Source: Rhizobiales bacterium PAR1 (GTDB taxonomy: Bacteria > Pseudomonadota > Alphaproteobacteria > Rhizobiales > Beijerinckiaceae). From it: DNA of 64,000 bases. Under the pieces are notes generated by a model that worked only from the letters and a program-made list of their open reading frames with translations, had not been told where the DNA came from and searched no databases. Location: assembly GCA_002256205.1 (NCBI GenBank), contig NKIW01000002.1:62001-126000 (forward strand), written 5' to 3'. Positions 53,333 through 61,976 of this stretch are shown piece by piece; the first letter of the stretch is position 1, and every line of letters begins with the position of its first letter. The position numbers were made by a program, and so were the translations under genes.

Positions 53333-53683
53333 ATGGAAGTCGATCACCATATCCACATTCCCGGCACGACACTGTTCGACGGGACGCAGGCGATGAAGGG
53401 CTTTGCCCTCAACAAGATGTGCTATTCGTTCAACTGGAAGGTCAATCGCGACGAATATCTCGCGGACCCGGAAGCCTACTTCACAAAGTATGGCCTCAAC
53501 GAAGAGCAGAAGAATGCCTGCCGCGCCAAGAACGTGCTCGCGATGATCGCAGCCGGCGGCAACATCTATTACCTCGCGAAATTCGCCGGCATCTACAAGC
53601 TGACGGTTCAGGATGTCGGCGCACAGCAGACCGGCATGACCACCGAGGAATTCAAGGAAAAATTGCGCCGGGCGGCGGATTGA
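53333..53683 (+). CDS. ligA: Protocatechuate 4,5-dioxygenase alpha subunit
   Basis: This 116-residue small subunit of the extradiol dioxygenase contains IPGTTLFDGTQAMKGFALNK, NWKVNRDEYLADPEAY and NMYYLAKFAG-like NIYYLAKFAGIYKL, all typical of LigA. It caps the active site of the catalytic beta subunit encoded 16 bp downstream. The ATG follows a strong GAGGAGG site. This symbol is shared with, but unrelated to, the DNA ligase at 2007. Confidence 0.94.
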   Translation: MEVDHHIHIPGTTLFDGTQAMKGFALNKMCYSFNWKVNRDEYLADPEAYFTKYGLNEEQKNACRAKNVLAMIAAGGNIYYLAKFAGIYKLTVQDVGAQQTGMTTEEFKEKLRRAAD

Positions 53684-53699
53684 GAGCGGGAGAACACCT

Positions 53700-54548
53700 A
53701 TGGCAAAAATTCTCGGAGGCCTGACCTCATCCCACATCCCCGCCATCGGCAACGCGATTGCCAAGGAGATGTACGAAGACCCCTACTGGAAGCCGTTCTT
53801 TGACGGCTATCCCCGCGTTCGTGCCTGGCTCGAGGAGCACAAGCCGGATGTCGCCATCAACATCTATAATGATCACGGCCTTGGCTTCTTCCTCGACAAG
53901 ATGCCGACCTTCGCGATCGGCGCTGCGCATGAATACAAGAACGACGATGAAGGCTGGGGCATTCCGCAGCTGCCGCCCTTCCCCGGTGACGCAAAATTCT
54001 CCTGGCACATCATCGAGCATATGGTGGGAAACGAGTTCGACATCACCTCGTGTCAGGAGCTGGCGGTCGACCACGGCTTCACCGTGCCGATGCAGCTATT
54101 CTGGCCCGGCCTCGAGCAGAACCCGAACTTCCCGCGCGCCATTCCGATCAGCGCCAACACGGTGCAACACCCGATCCCGACGCTCAAGCGTGCGCTGGCC
54201 TTCGGCCGTGCCCTCCGCGAAGCGATCCTCTCTTACCCGGAGAATATCAAGGTCGTCGTGCTCGGGACGGGCGGGCTCTCGCATCAGCTCGATGGCGAGC
54301 GCGCGGGATTCATCAACAAGGAGTTCGACAAGATGTGCATGGAAAAGATCGTCACCGATCCCGATGCACTGACCAAGATCTCCCGCGAGGAACTCGTGCT
54401 CAATGCCGGCGCGCAGGGCACCGAATTCCTGATGTGGATGATGATGCGCGGCGCCCTCGGCGACAAGGTCAACCTGCTGCACTCGAACTATCACATCCCG
54501 ATCTCGAACACCGCTTCGGGCCTGATGCTGATGGAATGCGTGAATTGA
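53700..54548 (+). CDS. ligB: Protocatechuate 4,5-dioxygenase beta (catalytic) subunit
   Basis: This 282-residue class III extradiol dioxygenase opens protocatechuate between C4 and C5 using Fe(II). Iron ligands can be placed at His12 (GGLTSSHIPAIG), His near residue 60 (NIYNDHGLGF) and Glu in QGTEFLMW. The catalytic base His lies in VLGTGGLSHQLDGERAGFIN. It lacks only the long tail of Sphingobium LigB. It ends the lig operon, followed by an intrinsic terminator. Confidence 0.95.
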   Translation: MAKILGGLTSSHIPAIGNAIAKEMYEDPYWKPFFDGYPRVRAWLEEHKPDVAINIYNDHGLGFFLDKMPTFAIGAAHEYKNDDEGWGIPQLPPFPGDAKFSWHIIEHMVGNEFDITSCQELAVDHGFTVPMQLFWPGLEQNPNFPRAIPISANTVQHPIPTLKRALAFGRALREAILSYPENIKVVVLGTGGLSHQLDGERAGFINKEFDKMCMEKIVTDPDALTKISREELVLNAGAQGTEFLMWMMMRGALGDKVNLLHSNYHIPISNTASGLMLMECVN

Positions 54549-54562
54549 AGCAGTAAAGAGCG

Positions 54563-54592
54563 AAGCCCCGGTCGAAAGATCGGGGCTTTTTT
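54563..54592. terminator. Terminator between ligB and the convergent gntR gene
   Basis: AAGCCCCGGTC (54563-54573) pairs with GATCGGGGCTT (54578-54588; one G-T wobble) around a GAAA tetraloop, followed by TTTTTT. It terminates the lig operon on the plus strand. On the minus strand it lies at the gntR stop, with only a weaker T-run. Confidence 0.9.
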
Positions 54593-55253
54593 AAACCGCC
54601 ACAGCCGCCTTTTCGAGTGACGCGACGAGATCGCCGAAGCGCTCGCCCTGAATGGCGACATGGCCCTTGAGCTTCGCGCCCGCCGCAGCCGTATCGCCTT
54701 CGAGGATCGCAGCCACGATGGCCTCGTGCTCCGCCTGCGAGGTCTTCAGGCGATTGCGCACACGCAGTTGCAACCGGCGGAACGGCGCCAGCCGGCGATG
54801 CAGCGCCAGTGCCTGCTCAGCGAGAAAGCGGTTGCCGCTCGCGCTGTAGATCGCGCGATGGAAATGCTCGTTCTCAAAATAAAAGGTGTCGGGGTCACCT
54901 GCCTCCATCGCGGCGCGACATGCCGCAAGGGTCGATTTCAACCGCACCTCATCCTCCGGCATCAGCCGCCGCGCCGCGCGCTGGCCGCACATCGCCTCAA
55001 GCTCAGCCATGACATCGAACATCTCGAGAAGCTGCGAGGCATTCGGCGCGCTGACGATGGCGCCACGATTGGGGCGCAACTCGATCAGCCCGCCGGCCGC
55101 CAGTTGTTGCAGTGCCTCCCGCACGGGCGTGCGCGAAACTCCGAAGCGTTCGGCAAGACTGACCTCGTCGAGCCGCTCGCCGGGCTTGAGCACGCCGGTC
55201 GCGATCTCTTCCTCGATCTGGACCCGAAATTGATCAGATTGTTTCATCTTCAT
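54591..55253 (-). CDS. GntR-family regulator (FCD/FadR subfamily)
   Basis: This 220-residue protein has an N-terminal winged helix (LKPGERLDEVSLAERFGVSRTP ... REALQQLAAGGLIE, about 15-65) and a C-terminal FCD helical ligand domain. The FCD part is FDVMAELEAMCGQRAARRL, then FHRAIYSASGNRFLAEQA, with metal-ligand-type histidines. It is divergent from the TRAP transporter genes and probably controls them in response to a carboxylic acid. Confidence 0.9.
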   Translation of the reverse strand: MKMKQSDQFRVQIEEEIATGVLKPGERLDEVSLAERFGVSRTPVREALQQLAAGGLIELRPNRGAIVSAPNASQLLEMFDVMAELEAMCGQRAARRLMPEDEVRLKSTLAACRAAMEAGDPDTFYFENEHFHRAIYSASGNRFLAEQALALHRRLAPFRRLQLRVRNRLKTSQAEHEAIVAAILEGDTAAAGAKLKGHVAIQGERFGDLVASLEKAAVAV

Positions 55254-55333
55254 GGGACAGCTCTAACGCTAAAACCTGAGATGACCAAGAAATTGGACAG
55301 CGCGCAAGCGTTATCGTGCGCAAATTTTCTCAA

Positions 55334-55345
55334 ATTGCATACAAA
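55334..55345. promoter_or_regulatory. Candidate GntR operator in the gntR/TRAP divergent promoter
   Basis: ATTGCATACAAA is close to the ATTGTATACAAT-type palindromes bound by FCD-subfamily GntR repressors (10 of 12 positions). It lies just upstream of a TTGACC (55350-55355) that could be the -35 of the TRAP operon. Assignment is by position and resemblance. Confidence 0.45.
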
Positions 55346-55441
55346 AATATTGACCTTGTGCGCCTTCTCATATTCCGTTGGAATAACACGTAATGATCAG
55401 GCTGCCGGATCAACCGCGCCGCATTCCTGGGGAGGAAGACC

Positions 55442-56482
55442 ATGAGCAAGATCCTGTCGATCCATCGCCGTCACGTCCTGTCGGGCCTCATTGCTGCCCC
55501 CGCGGTGCTGACCTTCAGCCGTCCGGGCGCCGCGCAAGCGGCAACTACACTGAAGATTTCGCACCAGTTTCCCGGTGGCACCATCGAGCAGGGCGACTTT
55601 CGCGATCGCCTCGTGCGCATTCTCGGGCGCGAGGTGGAAAAGCGCACCTCGGGCAGCCTGAAGTTTGAGATTTATGCCAATTCCTCACTGATGAAGACCA
55701 ACGCGCAGTTCTCCGCGATGCGCAAGGGCGCGCTCGATATGTCGCTCTACCCCATCGCCTATGCCGGCGGCGAGGTTCACGCCTGCAACATCGGCCTGAT
55801 GCCCTGCCTTGTCTCGTCCTATGAGCAGGGCGCGCGCTGGAAGAACTCCGACATCGGCAAGGCCTTCACCAAGATCGTTGAGGACAAGGGCATCAAGATC
55901 ATCTCGTGGATCTGGCAAGCGGGCGGCGTGGCTTCGCGTCGGGCCCAGCCGGTTCTGATGCCGGATGACGTCAAGGGCATGAAAATCCGGGGCGGCAGCC
56001 GCGAGATGGACCTGATGTTCACCGCCGCTGGCGGGCAGGTTTCGACCATGCCATCGAACGAAATCTACATTGGCATGCAGACCGGCGCACTGGAATCGGC
56101 GGTTACCTCCTCGACCTCGATCATCTCCTTCCGTCTGGAAGAACTGGCGAAGTCGCTGACCGCCGCACGCAAGGGATCATTCTGGTTCATGCTTGAACCG
56201 GTGCTGATGTCGAAGGCAATCTTCGACAGCCTCAAGCCCGACCAGCAAAAGGCGATCCTCGACGTCGGTGCCGAGATGGAAGGCTGGGCGACGGCCGAAG
56301 CACGGAAGGACGACGAGGAAGTCGCCAAGGTCTATCAGGCCAAGGGCGTGCAGGTCTCGGACCTCTCGGATGCCAACCTCGCGGCCTGGCGGAAGATCGC
56401 CGAAGAAAGTGCCTGGAAGGATTTCGCCGCGAAATCCACCGAAGCCGCTGAACTCCTCAAGCTTGCTCGTGCGGTCGCCTGA
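55442..56482 (+). CDS. dctP: TRAP transporter substrate-binding protein (DctP family)
   Basis: This 346-residue periplasmic protein has a twin-arginine-like leader (HRRHVLSGLIAAPAVLTF) ending near GAAQA. The DctP fold follows: LKISHQFPGGTIEQGDF, VEKRTSGSLKFEIY, DDVKGMKIRGGSREMDLMF (with the carboxylate-binding arginine) and MPSNEIYIGMQTGALESAV. The ligand is probably a mono- or dicarboxylate; proximity to the lig genes makes an aromatic acid or pathway intermediate plausible but unproven. The stop overlaps the permease ATG by one base. Confidence 0.9.
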   Translation: MSKILSIHRRHVLSGLIAAPAVLTFSRPGAAQAATTLKISHQFPGGTIEQGDFRDRLVRILGREVEKRTSGSLKFEIYANSSLMKTNAQFSAMRKGALDMSLYPIAYAGGEVHACNIGLMPCLVSSYEQGARWKNSDIGKAFTKIVEDKGIKIISWIWQAGGVASRRAQPVLMPDDVKGMKIRGGSREMDLMFTAAGGQVSTMPSNEIYIGMQTGALESAVTSSTSIISFRLEELAKSLTAARKGSFWFMLEPVLMSKAIFDSLKPDQQKAILDVGAEMEGWATAEARKDDEEVAKVYQAKGVQVSDLSDANLAAWRKIAEESAWKDFAAKSTEAAELLKLARAVA

Positions 56483-58440
56483 TGTCGGGCGGGTTGCAGC
56501 ACGACGCGATTCTCGCGAACGACAACCGGAGCGCGGTCGCGCGCGCCGGCGGGGTGGCCGGGCTGGTCAGCCGCACCAATGAGGTGCTCTTCGGCCTCTC
56601 GGCGGTAGCGCTGCTGGTTGCGGCCTGTGTTCTGACTTTCGGCGTTGTGCTCGGCCATCTGACCGGGCGCGCACTGGCATGGCAGGATGAGGTCACGGTT
56701 TTCCTGATCTCCGGCGCGATTTTCTTCTCGGCAGCGGCGGTGCAGGCGCGGCGCGGCCATGTCGGCATCGATGTGCTCGACCATGTCCTTTCGCCGAAGA
56801 TGAATGCGTTGCGGACAGCGACGGTTGATGCTCTCGTGCTCGGCTTCTGCCTGTTCTTCGCATGGAAATCCGGCGGGCTGCTGCATGAGGCGATCAGCGA
56901 AGGCCAGACCTCGCATTCGGCCTGGGGTCCGCCGATGTGGATCCCGTATCTCGCGCTGACCATCGGCATGAGTCTGCTTGCCATTCAGGTTGCGGTGCAG
57001 GTCGGCCAGCGCTCTCTGGTCACACTCGGGATCGTCGTGTTTGCCGTAGCGGCGCTTCTGATATGGCAGCGGCCGGTTCGCCCCATCGTCTCCGGCCTGC
57101 CGCAGTGGCAGGTCGGCATTGCCTACTGCGTCGCGACGCTGCTCGTCATGTTCTCCGGTATGCCCATTGCGTTTGCGTTGGGCGTGGTGGCGCTGACCTT
57201 CATGCTGCTGTTCATGCCAGCCGCCTCAGTCGATACGATCGCCCAGAATTTCTATGAGGAACTGGCGAATGTCATCATTCTCGCCATTCCCTTGTTCATC
57301 CTGAAGGGCGCGGCGATCGGGCGCTCGAACGCGGGTAAGGACCTCTATTCCGCGCTGCATGCGTGGCTCTACAAGATCCCCGGCGGCCTCGGTGTCGCGA
57401 ACACCATCGCCTGCGGCCTCTTCGCAGCGATGGCGGGGTCATCGCCCGCGACCTGCTCGGCGATTGGCTCGGCAGGCATCCCCGAGATGCGCCAGCGCGG
57501 CTATTCCGGTGGTTTCGCGGCGGGTATTATCGCAGCGGGCGGCACGCTTGGTATTCTGCTGCCGCCTTCAGTGACGATGCTGCTCTATGCGGTGGCAGCA
57601 GAAGTATCACTCGGCAAGCTCTTCCTTGCCGGTATCGGCCCCGGCCTGCTGCTGATCACGATGTTCGCGATCTACTCGGTGCTGCGCTACCGCAAGGAAT
57701 TCCGGCAGGCGCAGAGTGTTGCCGCTTCGACTGGCATCAAGTCGGCTCTCCTCACCGAGGAGCACTACACGATGCGTCAGAAGTTCGGCATGATCGCCTG
57801 GGTCGCGCCCTTCGTGACCATCCTCGCGGGCGTGATGGTCGTGCTTTACGCCGGCTGGGCTACTCCTTCCGAGACCGCCGGCGTTGGCGCGGTGCTGGCG
57901 CTGATCGTCATCGGCATGATGTATGGCATCTGGCGGCCATCGAAGCTGATGCCCATCGTCCATGGCACGCTTCGCGAATCCACCATGCTGCTGATGATCA
58001 TCGGCATGTCGCTGCTCTATGCCTATGTGATGAGCTTCCTCCAGATTTCGCAGGCGACCGCCGCATGGCTGATCGCGCTTGGGCTCTCGAAGTGGCTGCT
58101 GCTCGGCGCGATCCTGCTGTTCGTGATCGTGCTCGGATTTTTCCTGCCACCGGTCTCGATCATCCTGATGACCGCGCCGATCATCCTGCCGCCGCTCAAG
58201 GCTGCTGGGTTCGACCTGATCTGGTTCGGCGTTGTGATGACCATCGTGATGGAAATGGGGCTCATTCACCCGCCGGTGGGGCTTAACATCTTCGTCATCA
58301 AGAATATCGCGCCGGATATTCCGCTCTCGGACATCATCTGGGGAACCATGCCGTTCCTGCTGCTGATGTTCCTTGCGGTCGCGATCTGCTGCGTGTTTCC
58401 CGGCATCGTGACGTGGCTGCCTGCGGTGGTGATGAAGTAG
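56482..58440 (+). CDS. TRAP transporter fused small/large permease (DctQM)
   Basis: This 652-residue membrane protein has an N-terminal DctQ-like part (4 TM, about 30-180; LAWQDEVTVFLISGAIFFSA) joined to a DctM large permease (about 210-652; MFSGMPIAFALGVVALTFML, then SSPATCSAIGSAGIPEMRQR). Further motifs are GGTLGILLPPSVTMLLYA and GLIHPPVGLNIFVIKN. Fusion of Q and M is a known arrangement. It forms the Na+-driven importer with the adjacent binding protein. Confidence 0.93.
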   Translation: MSGGLQHDAILANDNRSAVARAGGVAGLVSRTNEVLFGLSAVALLVAACVLTFGVVLGHLTGRALAWQDEVTVFLISGAIFFSAAAVQARRGHVGIDVLDHVLSPKMNALRTATVDALVLGFCLFFAWKSGGLLHEAISEGQTSHSAWGPPMWIPYLALTIGMSLLAIQVAVQVGQRSLVTLGIVVFAVAALLIWQRPVRPIVSGLPQWQVGIAYCVATLLVMFSGMPIAFALGVVALTFMLLFMPAASVDTIAQNFYEELANVIILAIPLFILKGAAIGRSNAGKDLYSALHAWLYKIPGGLGVANTIACGLFAAMAGSSPATCSAIGSAGIPEMRQRGYSGGFAAGIIAAGGTLGILLPPSVTMLLYAVAAEVSLGKLFLAGIGPGLLLITMFAIYSVLRYRKEFRQAQSVAASTGIKSALLTEEHYTMRQKFGMIAWVAPFVTILAGVMVVLYAGWATPSETAGVGAVLALIVIGMMYGIWRPSKLMPIVHGTLRESTMLLMIIGMSLLYAYVMSFLQISQATAAWLIALGLSKWLLLGAILLFVIVLGFFLPPVSIILMTAPIILPPLKAAGFDLIWFGVVMTIVMEMGLIHPPVGLNIFVIKNIAPDIPLSDIIWGTMPFLLLMFLAVAICCVFPGIVTWLPAVVMK

Positions 58441-58449
58441 AAAACGATA

Positions 58450-58493
58450 GCCTTTGCAAGCGAAGTGGATACCGGTTCGCGTGAAGCAAAGGC
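58450..58493. repeat. Stem-loop after dctQM containing a rhizobial-type GAAGTGGATACCGGTTCGCG unit
   Basis: GCCTTTGC (58450-58457) pairs perfectly with GCAAAGGC (58486-58493). The loop carries AAGTGGATACCGGTTCGCGTG, a unit I associate with short dispersed repeats of Rhizobiales. Its ACCGGTTCGC core recurs after ftsZ at 8181. It sits between the convergent dctQM and GNAT genes and may act as a transcript-end structure. Confidence 0.6.
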
Positions 58494-58505
58494 GTCCAAG
58501 GAAAG

Positions 58506-59030
58506 CTATAACCGCTTGTACATGATCGTTGTCGGATCGAGCCGGTCCGACAAGGTATCGCGACAGAAATCCGGGATGATGCCCGTCACCTCGTAGCCGA
58601 GCGAGGCGTAAAGCGGCTCGGCTTTATCCCCGGTGCGAGTATCGAGTGTGAGAAGCGAGCGCTTCAGCGCGCGGGCGCGGCGCTCCAGTTCCACCATCAG
58701 CGCGCGGGCATAGCCCTTCCGGCGATAGGCGGGATGCACCAGCATCTTGCGCACCTCAGCACGATGCGGCTGGTTTGCAGGCGTGTTGTAATCGAGCTGC
58801 ACCGTCCCGACGATCCGCCCGCCCTCCTCGATGGCGAGCAGGATCAAGCCGCCCTCACGCAGCGCTGGCAGGATGCGGTTGCGCCAAAAACCCTCCGCCT
58901 CCGCGAAAGAGAACGGCACAATGAAGCCGACGCTCGCGCCGTCCAGCACCGCCGCGTGGAGCACCTCGGCGAATTCGGAGAGGCGAAGTTCAAGAGTATC
59001 GGCGGAAATGTCGATGACGGGAATGCTCAT
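58506..59030 (-). CDS. GNAT-family N-acetyltransferase
   Basis: This 174-residue Gcn5-related acetyltransferase has the acetyl-CoA binding motif VHPAYRRKGYARALMVELERRA near residues 97-118, preceded by GTVQLDYNTPANQPHRAEVRKM. It ends LYASLGYEVTGIIPDF. The substrate is unknown. It lies 6 bp downstream of the XRE-cupin regulator and is probably in its operon. Confidence 0.88.
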   Translation of the reverse strand: MSIPVIDISADTLELRLSEFAEVLHAAVLDGASVGFIVPFSFAEAEGFWRNRILPALREGGLILLAIEEGGRIVGTVQLDYNTPANQPHRAEVRKMLVHPAYRRKGYARALMVELERRARALKRSLLTLDTRTGDKAEPLYASLGYEVTGIIPDFCRDTLSDRLDPTTIMYKRL

Positions 59031-59036
59031 GGGCCC

Positions 59037-59603
59037 TCACAGCAGGAAGAGGAAATAAGTCGCGCCCGCCTCAGGCGGTGTTTCGAAACAGCTCGCACCA
59101 AAGAGCGCATAGCGCAGGCAATCGCCGGTCTTCAGACTGTGCGCCTGCCCGTCGACGGTGACGGTCAGCGCACCGCGCAGCATCACGAGGTGATGTTCAA
59201 GACCCGGCTTCGGCGGAAGCTCATACGCGATGCGGGTGCCGGCCGGAATTTCGCAGGCCAGTACTTCTCCTGCCAGCGATTGCGTCGGCGGTGAAACGGA
59301 ACGGCGACGAAACCCGGTCCCCGGATCGACCCAGAGCAGTTGCGCTTCGGCGCGCACAACCGGCGTCGAACTGTCTTCCACCAGCCGCATCAGCCGCGAC
59401 ATCGGCATGCCATACGCCGCACAGAGCTTGCCGAGAACCTGCGCCGTCGGGCTGACGTCGGCATTTTCGAGCCGAGAGAGCGTTGACCGGCTGATGCCGC
59501 TCCGCAGCGCGAGATCATCCAGCGACCAGCCGCGCTCGGCGCGAAGGGCACCAAGGCGCGCGGCGATCTGCTGGTCAAAAGTAACTTCGGAGGTTTTTTC
59601 CAT
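59037..59603 (-). CDS. XRE-family regulator with cupin domain
   Basis: The protein has 188 residues. An HTH_3 domain occupies about 12-66 (LGALRAERGWSLDDLALRSG, ISRSTLSRLENADVSPTAQV) and a C-terminal cupin_2 sensor domain about 110-185 (PKPGLEHHLVMLRGALTVTV, HSLKTGDCLRY). ATG 59603 lies inside a 29-bp inverted repeat, so the protein very probably represses its own transcription. The ORF extension to 59870 overlaps the DUF188 gene and is rejected. It precedes the GNAT gene. Confidence 0.9.
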   Translation of the reverse strand: MEKTSEVTFDQQIAARLGALRAERGWSLDDLALRSGISRSTLSRLENADVSPTAQVLGKLCAAYGMPMSRLMRLVEDSSTPVVRAEAQLLWVDPGTGFRRRSVSPPTQSLAGEVLACEIPAGTRIAYELPPKPGLEHHLVMLRGALTVTVDGQAHSLKTGDCLRYALFGASCFETPPEAGATYFLFLL

Positions 59604-59628
59604 ATTTGGGAAATTATCCCAAATATGG
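59600..59628. promoter_or_regulatory. 29-bp inverted repeat over the XRE-cupin start codon
   Basis: CCATATTTGGGA (59600-59611), spacer AATTA, TCCCAAATATGG (59617-59628): a perfect 12-bp dyad. The left arm includes the CAT that is the start codon on the minus strand. Such placement would block transcription or ribosome access when bound, consistent with negative autoregulation. Confidence 0.8.
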
Positions 59629-59634
59629 AAACCG

Positions 59635-60150
59635 TCAACCCGCAGCCAATCCGGCCCGCTTGAGACGCACCAATGCAAGGTCCAGCGCGGAGAGAAACGC
59701 CGAGCGATCCTTCGCGGCAAAAGGCGGTGGACCGCCCGTGACTGCACCGCCGGAGCGCAGATCGTCCATGAGGTTGCGTGTCGCGAGGGCCATGCCGATG
59801 GAGGCCTCCGTGAAGGCACGCCCGTTCGGTGCGATGACATCCGCACCGGCCTTGATCGCCCGCGCGGCAAGCGGGATATCCGCCGTGATCACCACGGCTC
59901 CGCGCCGGGACCGTTCCGCGATCCAGTCATCCGCGACATCAAGGCCGGAGGGAACCACGACGCGCGTGATCAGCGGATCACGCGGGACATTGATCCAACT
60001 GTTCGCCACCACGAAAACCTTGACGCCGTGGCGTTCTGCGACGCGGTAAACCTCGTCCTTTACCGGGCAGGCATCAGCATCGACGAAAATCAGAATGCCT
60101 TCGGCAGGAACAGGAACCTCAGGGGAGGAAGGGGGTGTCGGCGCGCTCAT
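59635..60150 (-). CDS. YaiI/YqxD family protein (DUF188)
   Basis: This 171-residue PIN-like family member has [20 protein letters not shown] at about 19-38 (acidic cluster), [54 protein letters not shown] and the C-terminal [19 protein letters not shown]. The family is conserved but its biochemical role is not established. It lies 31 bp upstream of the XRE-cupin gene. Confidence 0.93.
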   Translation of the reverse strand: MSAPTPPSSPEVPVPAEGILIFVDADACPVKDEVYRVAERHGVKVFVVANSWINVPRDPLITRVVVPSGLDVADDWIAERSRRGAVVITADIPLAARAIKAGADVIAPNGRAFTEASIGMALATRNLMDDLRSGGAVTGGPPPFAAKDRSAFLSALDLALVRLKRAGLAAG

Positions 60151-60180
60151 ACCGGTTCGTCGCGCGGGAACCCGCGAAGG

Positions 60181-61074
60181 TCAAGTGGCACGACGGGAGC
60201 GGCGAAACTCCATCGCAAGATGCGCAACAAGCGCGAGAAACACCACACTGCCGCCGATCATCGTGCGGAGCGAGGGGATTTCGTTATGCACCAGCCAGAC
60301 CCAGATCGGCGCAAGGATCGGCTCGATCGTACCGATCAGGGCCGCCAATGCCGCCGGGATCAGCCGCGCGCCCATCGCGAACATCGAAAGACCAAAGCCG
60401 AGATTGAAGGCGCCGAAGGCGATCAGCAGTCCGAAGTCAGCGCGCGTTACCGCCAGCGTGGTCGCCATAATAGCCGCGAGCGACGCAGCAATCACCGTGC
60501 CGAGGCACACCGCCGGCAGCATCGCGACATGCGCGAAGCGGCGGGTAATCACGGTGGCGATCGCGAAGGTTACGGCGATCAGCAGCGCGAGACCATCGCC
60601 GATGGGCGAAACGCGACCCGACAGCGACTCTGACACCATGATCCCAACGCCGAAAATCACGGCGGCGATCGCCAGTCCGGTAGCAAGCGAGACGCGCTCG
60701 CCAAACAGCACAAAGGCCATCAACGCCGCCATCAGCGGCACGCCGGCCTGAAGGAAGAGGATATCCGCGACGCTGGTATGCGCGAGCGCAATCACAAACG
60801 AGGCCGAGCCGGTCGCAAAGCAGAGACCAACGCCAAAGCCGGGCCAGCCCATCGCGCGAAACAGCGCGACGGTCCCAGCGCGCCCATGCCGCCAGAGCAT
60901 ATAGCCGATGAGATAGACAGCGCCCGAGGCCGAGCGCCAGAACACGATGGTCCATACATCCGGTGCCACGATGAAGCGCGCGATGGTGCCGCCAAAGCTC
61001 CAGACCAGCGCGGAAATCGCCACCATGACGATGCCAAGGCGCATCTCGCGTGACGCTGTGCCGTTCGCCTCCAC
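60181..61074 (-). CDS. EamA/DMT-superfamily transporter
   Basis: From GTG 61074 (GGGAGGCTGAA 6 bp upstream) the protein has 297 residues with ten predicted TM helices arranged as two EamA repeats. They start at about 12 (LGIVMVAISALVWSFGGTIA) and about 155. The family exports metabolites such as amino acids or drugs; the substrate is unknown. TTG 61134 and ATG 61044 are alternative starts. Confidence 0.87.
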   Translation of the reverse strand: MEANGTASREMRLGIVMVAISALVWSFGGTIARFIVAPDVWTIVFWRSASGAVYLIGYMLWRHGRAGTVALFRAMGWPGFGVGLCFATGSASFVIALAHTSVADILFLQAGVPLMAALMAFVLFGERVSLATGLAIAAVIFGVGIMVSESLSGRVSPIGDGLALLIAVTFAIATVITRRFAHVAMLPAVCLGTVIAASLAAIMATTLAVTRADFGLLIAFGAFNLGFGLSMFAMGARLIPAALAALIGTIEPILAPIWVWLVHNEIPSLRTMIGGSVVFLALVAHLAMEFRRSRRAT

Positions 61075-61199
61075 TTCAGCCTCCCGAGCCTTTATTTTGA
61101 ACCCGGCTATGCCGGTGCGGGCGATGACGGTCAAGCGCGGTTGCGCGGGATGCCTACACTCTCTAGCCTAGCATCAACAATGAAAACAAAGGCACGTCC

Positions 61200-61967
61200 A
61201 TGACCGTCAAACCCGAGGCTTTCAAACCCGATCTTGGCCCGGTAAGCCCGGCGCTCCGCGCGCTGCTGGCCCCGAAGGGTGTGCTGCGCTCCGGCACAAA
61301 CCTCTCGAACTTCCTGCTGGTGACGGGCCGGACCGAAACAGGCGATCCAACGGGTGTGTCTCCCGATATGGCGGCAGCGATTGCGGGTTATCTCGGCGTC
61401 GGGGTGCAGTACATTCCCTATGCCTCGCCGGGCCTCCTCGCCGATGATGCTGGCAAGGACGCTTGGGATATCGGGCTCATCGGCGCGGAACCGCAGCGCG
61501 CCGAGACCATCGCCTTTACGCCCGCCTATACCGAGATTGAGGCCTCTTACCTCGTGCCAGAGCGCTCGAAGCTGAACACCATTGCTGATGTTGATGCGAA
61601 GGGCGTCACCATCGCCGTCACCGAGCGCACCGCCTATTGCCTCTGGCTTGACCGCAATATCCAGAACGCCACGCTGAAGCATTCGATTCCGCCACTCGAT
61701 AACGCCATGCGGGATTTTTTAGAAACGCCCTGTGACGCTCTCGCCGGCCTTCGGCCGAAACTCATTGATGATCAGCGTGCGGTGCCTGGCTCACGCATCA
61801 TCGAGGGGAAGTTCATGGCGGTTCAGCAGGCCATTGGTACACCGCGCGCGAAGGCCGATGCGCTCGATTTCCTGACCCGCTTTGTCGAGGCGGCCATTGC
61901 CTCGGGCTTTGTCGGTGAGTTGATCCGGAAGCACGGCGCGCATGGCCTCAGCGTCGCCGGTAAATAA
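61200..61967 (+). CDS. Family 3 solute-binding-like protein without signal peptide
   Basis: This 255-residue protein matches amino-acid ABC binding proteins (SBP_bac_3). It has GVLRSGTNLSNFLLVTGRTE, then GVSPDMAAAIAGYLGV, DAWDIGLIGAEPQRAETIAF, YTEIEASYLVPERSKLNTIA and a C-terminal FVEAAIASGFVGELI. The N-terminus (MTVKPEAFKPDLGPVSPALR) is hydrophilic, with no Sec, Tat or lipoprotein signal, and no permease genes are adjacent. It may be cytoplasmic. No upstream in-frame signal peptide is visible within the 65-bp gap. Confidence 0.8.
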   Translation: MTVKPEAFKPDLGPVSPALRALLAPKGVLRSGTNLSNFLLVTGRTETGDPTGVSPDMAAAIAGYLGVGVQYIPYASPGLLADDAGKDAWDIGLIGAEPQRAETIAFTPAYTEIEASYLVPERSKLNTIADVDAKGVTIAVTERTAYCLWLDRNIQNATLKHSIPPLDNAMRDFLETPCDALAGLRPKLIDDQRAVPGSRIIEGKFMAVQQAIGTPRAKADALDFLTRFVEAAIASGFVGELIRKHGAHGLSVAGK

Positions 61968-61976
61968 GCCGAAACC

